From: Isoetes taiwanensis
Taxonomy: Eukaryota; Streptophyta; Lycopodiopsida; Isoetales; Isoetaceae
DNA length: 64,000 bases
Direction: 5' to 3'
Assembly (NCBI GenBank): GCA_021234155.1
Contig: JAJEKV010000010.1
Span: 5,494,871 to 5,558,870 of the forward strand
In this document: positions 58,070 through 64,000 of the stretch, piece after piece
Position numbering within the stretch: position 1 is the first letter of the stretch
Layout of the letters: every line of letters begins with the position of its first letter
The notes under the pieces: generated by a model
What the model saw: only the letters and a program-made list of their open reading frames with translations
The model's database searches: none
What the model was told of the DNA's origin: nothing
Position numbers and translations under genes: made by a program

Positions 58070-59746
58070 TGTGACGCTCCCTGAACATATACGACCCTCG
58101 GCCGTATACATACGGGGACTTTCCCCTCCCATGGCGACCAACTCGCCATGAGCAGGGCCCTCCGTCTATTTTGGGCCATCTATAATATGATGCCCGAAAG
58201 AAGGACACGAAGGGGTCATTCGGCCCACGCCTTCAATGGGGCTCCTACGTCGCGGAAGCGTGAATACAAGGGTTAGCACACAGCATAAATCACATATAAA
58301 ATAACCACCACGAAGGGTGGCGCATCCATCCAAATACCAACGGCAAAGAATATGCATCTAAACCTAAGAAAACACCCCAAACCCATGGTTCTACCCCGGC
58401 TCAGACTCCAGTGAGGATCGACTGACGGCTAGGTCTCAAGAGATCAGCAGACCGAATCTTAACATGGCGTTGGCTGGCATAGAACATCGGCTAGGGTTGT
58501 CCACTCCATCCGCCCCTCCTGTGCACACTTTGCAGATGAGTTGAATCATGCTATGGCATCATTATAGCCTTCCGGATACGCAGACTCAAGGTATCACCCT
58601 TCGAGCCTACTACAGGGTTCATGAAGCCCCGTCCGATGAGGCAGGTCGGGGAAACGTCCCCTTCCAGGATCACAGTGGTTCCATGGGTGGACTAGAGAAT
58701 ACGTGCCGCATCAGCGACCCCCGCATCCGTACCCGACTTACTCGCCCTAAATCTACTCAAAGTACAGGATGCCCCATGCGGGTCACACCTCTGTTCCCAG
58801 GGAGTGTCAGACCCATACCCGGCCTGGATCGCGCCTAGCTCACTGGCCGGCTATTAGGCCTAGTCCACTGTAGGAGTCTCAGGAGCCTTTTATGTTCGTG
58901 CAAGACCCCACCCCCACTTCACCACTATGTCCCTTGTTTGGTGCTAAGCCACTCCATAGCATCCACGACTCGGTGGGCTCTTGTGCACAGGCCGCATTAT
59001 TGGGATAATACAGGGCTCTACCTAGGAGCATACTACAATATATGGGCTCAGAGGTCTCTACCCCCCTTATTTCCCCCATTTCCAGAGTAAGACTATGCAA
59101 AGAACTATCAATCCATCCTTTGAGAGCAAATCCAGAATCAGAATATAAAGAGAACTTACCTTTACAACCAAGGGTTAGTTCCTACGAGTAAAACACAGAG
59201 AGAACAGACAAAACAACACAACAAGTGCCCAACAGGGGCGCTACCCTAGAATATCAACCTATACTAGCCACCTACCCGAGTTCCTGCTGGACCCGTTATC
59301 GTTGGGCGCTTCCATCTTCTTGGGACTTGACGTTTAGCTCTGGCTACGCAGGTACGTGCTAGGCAAGGGTGGCGCTCAGCTGGGCAAAGGTAGGTAGGCG
59401 CTCAGCTCCTCAAAGGTGGCGCTCAGCTCCTCTTGGCTCCTCCTGGTCGATTATGGCTGATATGGGGGGTAGTGATCCACCTTGATGCCTCCAATTAGCA
59501 TCACCATGTTAGCCAATCGATTTTGGCCAAGTGGCACCTTCCCAAACCATAATTAACTTAATTACCCCTTTTACATATTAATTCCTTAATTAGAGGTTAT
59601 TATCCTTAATAATTAAATTAGCATAGCTAATTTAATCCCTTTTAGGTCAATCCCCCTAGGTTACCATACCCCATGGTGGCGTATCTATACTGGGTGACGT
59701 GTCAATATATTTATACGTATACCGTATAAATACTTGGAACGTCACA
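58070..59746 (-). repeat. element 2 5' LTR (right copy)
   Basis: 1,677 bp, TGTGACGCTCCC to GGAACGTCACA, the partner of 49538-51211. Confidence 0.95.
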
Positions 59747-59941
59747 AAGATGGTTTGAGTAACGTATAATTTTGATGATGTTGACAGTTTGCATGTGAGA
59801 AGAATGATGCATACATGATCTTTTTTAAGATGGTTCGAGTGATCTTGTATTTTTAACAGCATTGACATTAACAAAGTGGTATAGATGGTTAGGTAATATA
59901 AATTATGATGATTGACCGATAATTCGATTCTACCTGAACAG

Positions 59942-60220
59942 ATAAATATTGGGCCTTTCCCTGTGGGCTACGCAGAAGAATGCACACCTGCCATGTTCTC
60001 TGGGGCAGTGAGAGGCGAGAGATACGTGCAAACGCCATACTGGTTCAATGTTTTTTTCTTGTATCGTATGCTTGCCCCGGAGATTATTGATTGGAGCTAT
60101 AGGTTATTGCATGTGATGAAGCTTCCAGGAAGTGAAGTACCATTAAGCAAACAGCTGGTTGATCTTCCTGGTGTGAAGGAGATGAATTATCCGTCTACTA
60201 TTATTGACAAGAGCGAATAG
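59942..60220 (+). pseudogene. HSD-like exon 6
   Basis: It begins after CTGAACAG with INIGPFPVGYAEECTPAMFS and ends LVDLPGVKEMNYPSTIIDKSE with TAG at 60218-60220, 93 codons including the stop. This is the C-terminal substrate-side region of plant HSD proteins, and the reading frame is clean. It sits 195 bp right of element 2. Confidence 0.88.
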
Positions 60221-61009
60221 CTTTTCCTCTGGATTGCTGGTTTGATTGGAGAGACGTGATCCGTTGTGTTGTGTAGTGGTAGAATGGTGCAGCTAAGCCA
60301 TGCAGTGTGAAAATTAATCCTGTTGTGGTTTATTTTGTATTTGCAGTGGAAATTGAAATAGGAGTAATTTTAGTTGTGGCTGCAATTCCGCAATTTGTGT
60401 TTTGAGTAATTATTTAGTGTTTGTTCCAATTTTTTTTTGGGGTTGCCCCTAAGGGGCAAGCCCTCATACATGTGGGTTTATGGCACATTCGAGGTGCCAA
60501 TGAATGCTCCAAACTTACTATCGAGTGTAAACTGGTGGTGGTCGCTGCTGTTGGGCAGCCACTTTGGAAACCGGCTAATCGGTTGTCACATTCATTCCGG
60601 CCCCCTTTTTTCTTGTCACTATGGCGCTATGGCCTGAAGAAGCTTCGCCAGAAAATTGAAGATGTTATGCCCATGTTTTATGTTCTATGGAATAGGACAT
60701 GCCTCTCGAGCTATGTTGCAAGTCTTTCTTACCTTTCTTCGAGTACTACGAGTCCGTTGGCTTCATTTATTGGTGTAACAGAATTTGGGGCATCTGTAAT
60801 CGTCTGTAATCGGTTTAAGGATTTGAAGGCCCTCTGTGCTAGGGTTCGTGAAGCTCTAATCGCCTTGATCAAATCTGATGCTCTTTTGTGAAAATTTGTC
60901 AAAAAAGGCTATTGATGAATTCTGCAACTAGCATGATGCTACAAAATTGCAAGATACATTTGATTCTTACTAGAACTAGCGACAAAAATTTGGTCAAAAA
61001 ATTTGAGTC
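60221..61009. other. 3' region of the HSD-like gene; repeat shared with its 5' side
   Basis: 60438-60485 (GGGTTGCCCCTAAGGGGCAA, GCCCTCATACATGTGGGT) resembles 34025-34075 upstream of the gene. Text after it (GTAAACTGGTGG.., TATGGCGCTATGG) also loosely resembles 34130-34190. It may be the relic promoter of a tandem gene copy. No downstream coding sequence confirms this. Confidence 0.3.
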
Positions 61010-62457
61010 TCAATTCAGGTGACTCTGCTAAGCCAGCATTTGTAAAGAGCTTAGAAACTCCAAAAATCCCCTATAGAGCTAGCCAGAACACACTCATCGG
61101 AATAGTTGCTCCCGGATTATCTAGAAGATGGCGCCTCTTGGCTATGGCTATCCTTTTGATTTCCACTAAGGCTGTCACAACTGTGCAGATTACTGTAATA
61201 AATATCCCTGACTTTATTCTTTGTAGATGTGTTACGCCTCTCTCATGTCCTGTAATCCAGCGCGCAAAAAGCACAAGTAGCGGTCGTAGAATGGCAGTAG
61301 GATTAGAGATGTGGCTATGGAAATGATGGATATTGATGTTGGTGGAACCTTGAAGCCGTTGGGTAGTCTTCTGTCTAGCGTTTCTGCCTGCTGCATTGTG
61401 AATGTTTGTAATTGAGCAAATACACAACTTTGCATTATTGTTGCTGCAAACATTGGTATTACTCTGAATATGGCTTTTGTTTCTTCGACTTGTCTTATTT
61501 GACACAGCCTCCATGGATAAGAAACTGTATTCTTATTTGATGTTTTAGATGGACCCATCGCAGCTTTGTCCAAACATCTGCAAAATAACACAGATATGTG
61601 AGCATTTTCATTTCATAATATCCAGCCGTTATGTTGAGCTTAGTCTAACCACAAATTGGCATTTCTTTAAAAAGTAGTCTAAACTAGCCCGTGGGATGTA
61701 TTACCTGAATTGAGCAGCGTAAAGAGTTTTGTCCCATGATTCTTGGTCTTTTCTATAGAGTATATCAGATGTTAATTTTGGTAGCTTTCTGTTGTGAAAC
61801 GATGCAACACACACTTGTGCTATCTTTGTGAGTGGGCTTACAGTGAATGTTCTAACTTTGTATTGCTTGTAGCCGCTAATGATAATAATCAGTCCAACGG
61901 CTATTGCAGTAGTGCAAACACCAAAACTCCATGCCCAAGAAACTTCTTCAAAGAGGTACACAAGCAAAGTTGCACCAAACATCCTGCCAAAGCAGATAGA
62001 GAAGTAGAACCAGTTGAAATATGAAGGAAGACACTTCTTTTGCTCAGGGTCATTTTCATCGAATTGATTTGCGCCAAGAGTAGGCAAGATTGGTCTGAGA
62101 CCTCCCATTCCGCTGCAAAGATATAAAGACCTGAAAAAAAGTGCCTTCTGTCCCATGGTTGGCTTTTTGCATAGGTAACTATAAGGAGGGCAAGCAGGAG
62201 GATGAAGCTTGGAAACTATGCTTGAGATGGTCAGCACAACATAACCCTGCACATCATAAAGCAAGCAACGTTATCTTATGTTTTTTCTTTTCTTCTCAGA
62301 AAAATCACATGACTTCTTACCAGTATTTCTAGGAGGTCTGCAATGATTATGGTGGTAAATTTGCTCAAGTAACTGTTTGTAATGTATCCCGCTGACAATG
62401 CAAGCATGTATGTTGTACCACAAAAATAGTTGTAGGAACTTGTTGTTGTAACAGATG
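61010..62457 (-). pseudogene. NRT1/PTR-family (NPF) transporter, broken
   Basis: Minus-strand exons: about 62457-62321 (SYNYFCGTTYMLALSAGYIT, NSYLSKFTTIIIADLLEIL), 62246-61706 (GYVVLTISSIVSKL, LPTLGANQFDENDPEQKKCL, SYFNWFYFSICFGRMFGA) and 61577-61010 (CLDKAAMGPSK, VEETKAIFRVIPMFAATIMQ, AQLQTFTMQQAETLDRRL, TGHERGVTHLQRI). This order is that of plant NPF proton-coupled nitrate/peptide transporters of the plasma membrane. A frameshift lies after FYDRY, a TAG breaks the segment FWLAL-GIFGVSKLFTNAG, the last membrane helices are missing, and no first exon is seen. The NPF subfamily is not resolved. Confidence 0.78.
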
Positions 62458-62479
62458 AACTTGGAAGTCTTCTAACCAT

Positions 62480-64000
62480 GTGAATGCCTCATCACAGGAG
62501 CTTCAACCTCTTGCATTAACAGCCCAAAAGATCAGGAAAAGAATGTGAAGCTCGAATCGGCATTACAAGATGTTAGAAAGGTACTGCTTGATGGTCTTTG
62601 CTTTGTTACTGCTTGATGGTTATGAATGATGGCTTGGTTGGGATCTTTTTGTTCTGCTGGCCCATGCAAAAGTGTGAAAGACTTATAACCTTGTCCTGAT
62701 CTGTTTGTTGGGCCTCTATATTGTTAATCAACAGCTATGTCTTGTCAGTATCCCTTTGTTTTCAACATGTACGTGAATTATTAAAGATTTTGATCAATTT
62801 CAAGTTGTCTACTTCTTCAACTTCGTCATGTGGGAAAACATTTAACGAACAATACAAGAATATTCAACAAGTTTTATTATATTTGCAAAAGCGTATGGCT
62901 AAAGCTTTTTAGCCTGATCTGCTTCATATTTTACAGTCCAGAAGACCCAGCCAAACAATAAGATATTCGATGTGCTTGCAGCTCCACAGGCTTCGATTTA
63001 TGTGGGATACTTTCTGCTTGCCTAACAACAAAGCTTTATTCTGTATCATTGTATTCAGTTCTGAAATTTGTGTATATTTTACAGGTTGCCAAACTCTTTG
63101 GCTGCATTTTGGAAGATAAAGGTAGTTCGTCTGGCTACAGAGAATTTTGTTTCCAAATGGTCAGGGTTATGGTTTTGAATTGATTGTCAAAACATGACTT
63201 GAAATATGATTTAAGCCACTTCACCCTCCGGTCATGGAGGGCAACCCTCCATGCGCAGCACCTTATTTTTTCTTTTGCTTTCTTTTACGCCCTTTTTTTT
63301 CGATTTTGTGTTATTATCATCATAAAGATGGTCAAACAATCTATTTTATATAACTTTCGAAAATAATTTAAAGTTATTAAAGCTAGCTTCTTCATAACAA
63401 AAGAGACTAAATCATATGAGGCAAAGGAATGAAGAGAATAAAATCTACCTTCTTCATAATAAAAGAGACAAAATTATACGAGACAAAGGAATGAAGGGAA
63501 TAAAATCTACACTTATACAATCATAAAACATTATAAAGAAATAACAAAAGAAGAAGGATCATCTGACCTTAGACTCTACCTTATTTCATTCGTAGAGTTG
63601 AATGGAGGCAAAGAGAATATGCATTTGGTTTTCCACCATGCCATAAAATCTGAAGGCCTTCCTCAGCATTTGGCTTTACTATTATTCACATATGTAATCA
63701 TATCATACCATCATCGATACAAACAAGGTTGCAAATTAAACCAGAATGTTGCAGCACTCCCGTTTCAAAGATTCCCTTTAAAAAACACCGTGCTCTAAAA
63801 AATGATCATTTTTTGAAAGAAGTTGAGAATGCCAAGAGGCTTAGTTTATTTTTGTCTGCATTTTGGGCCCTTATTAAGGGACAAGTTTGTTTTTGTAAAG
63901 AAAAGCACTTGAAAATAGCAAAATTTAGACATGAATATATAACCTCTAAAAGTAACTTATCGAAAACATCAAAATAAATCAATATAAAACCTTTGACCAA
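62480..64000. other. no gene recognised; 62-bp tandem pair
   Basis: 63387-63448 and 63449-63510 are near-identical 62-bp units (CTTCTTCATAACAAAAGAGA). At about 63225-63256 a short GGTCATGGAGGGCAACCCTCCATG hairpin occurs. No coding signal beyond short ORFs. Confidence 0.5.

Larger units (their letters stand above)
49538..59746 (-). mobile_element. element 2: Ty3/gypsy chromovirus with a near-canonical histone H3 ORF
   Basis: It is 10,209 bp with TGTGACG...CGTCACA ends and AAGAT target duplications (49533-49537, 59747-59751) in intron 5 of the HSD-like gene. In element orientation (minus) the order is: 5' LTR, initiator-Met primer site, leader, H3 ORF, gag, protease, RT, RNase H, integrase, chromodomain, polypurine tract (AAGAAGGGGAGAA at 51212-51224), 3' LTR. 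The LTRs are about 98% alike by eye and most differences are C/T transitions, so insertion is fairly recent. Sequence and coding differences from element 1 are large: it is another family of the same lineage (Tekay-like by chromodomain and primer site, tentative). Confidence 0.94.
34230..60220 (+). pseudogene. steroleosin / 11-beta-HSD-like dehydrogenase gene split by two retrotransposons
   Basis: Six exons with clean GT/AG sites rebuild a plant HSD (short-chain dehydrogenase, lipid-droplet steroleosin): 34230-34415, 34562-34637 plus 48279-48383 (exon 2 in two parts), 48440-48525, 48684-48815, 48889-49053 and 59942-60220. An N-terminal hydrophobic hairpin region, the Asn motif LVNNAG, the catalytic Ser region VNSSVNAW and the YNASK active-site motif are all present. 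Element 1 lies inside exon 2 and element 2 inside intron 5, each with a 5-bp target duplication. Exon 2 also has two small frameshifts, and the cofactor motif TGxxxGIG reads TSASSGIG. The gene is therefore very probably dead, unless the indels are assembly errors and the LTR element is absent from other alleles. Confidence 0.85.

Noticed and set aside
1-64000. CRISPR arrays, operons, phage or plasmid features, tRNA or rRNA genes
   Set aside because: The window is plant nuclear DNA. Tandem repeats lack CRISPR repeat-spacer structure, and I saw no tRNA box A/B pair or rRNA sequence.

Overview
This is a vascular-plant nuclear window. It has spliced plant gene fragments with GT/AG introns, two chromodomain Ty3/gypsy retrotransposons, several CACTA transposons and MITEs, and no prokaryotic operon structure. 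Gene density is low and most recognisable host genes are single exons or broken copies, which suggests a large, transposon-rich genome. I cannot name the species.

Layout. 1-2 kb: an OBERON-type coiled-coil fragment fused to a broken S-domain receptor kinase. 2.0-6.5 kb: a CACTA element whose ends are packed with CGTCGAT/ATCGACG palindromes. 6.5-9.4 kb: noncoding tandem duplications. 10.25 kb: one hotdog-fold exon of a DHNAT-type thioesterase. 11 kb: a MITE with perfect 35-bp inverted repeats. 13.6-15.6 kb: an internally deleted CACTA transposase gene with its terminus. 16.5-18.4 kb: a VPS41 first exon and exons of an unrecognised gene, minus strand. 19.7-25.9 kb: low-complexity tracts, tandem repeats (one built on a perfect 26-bp palindrome) and two MITEs. 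26 kb: a LNK-like exon. 28.4-33.6 kb: a CACTA element with an ATA target duplication, carrying pieces of a methylmalonate-semialdehyde dehydrogenase gene, a coiled-coil gene and a LINE-like insert. 34.2-60.2 kb: one steroleosin/11-beta-HSD-like gene spread over 26 kb. A 13.6-kb LTR retrotransposon sits inside its exon 2 (target duplication CTAAA) and a 10.2-kb one in its intron 5 (AAGAT). 61-62.5 kb: a broken NRT1/PTR-family transporter.

The most interesting content is inside those two retrotransposons. Both are minus-strand chromoviruses (initiator-Met tRNA primer site, gag, protease, reverse transcriptase, RNase H, integrase, chromodomain), but they belong to different families. Each carries, between the primer-binding site and gag, an uninterrupted ORF ending in a complete, gap-free histone H3 fold. 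In element 2 (49538-59746) the fold is close to plant H3.3 behind a new 128-residue N-terminus. In element 1 (34638-48273) it is much more divergent. Element 1 also has a ~507-codon ORF of unknown function between the H3 ORF and gag, and five copies of a 67-bp palindrome arranged so that a ~253-bp direct repeat brackets the H3 cassette. The gag-pol frames of both elements have picked up stops and frameshifts while the H3 ORFs stayed open. A retrotransposon whose integrase carries a chromodomain, and which also encodes its own histone H3, is the candidate new system here.
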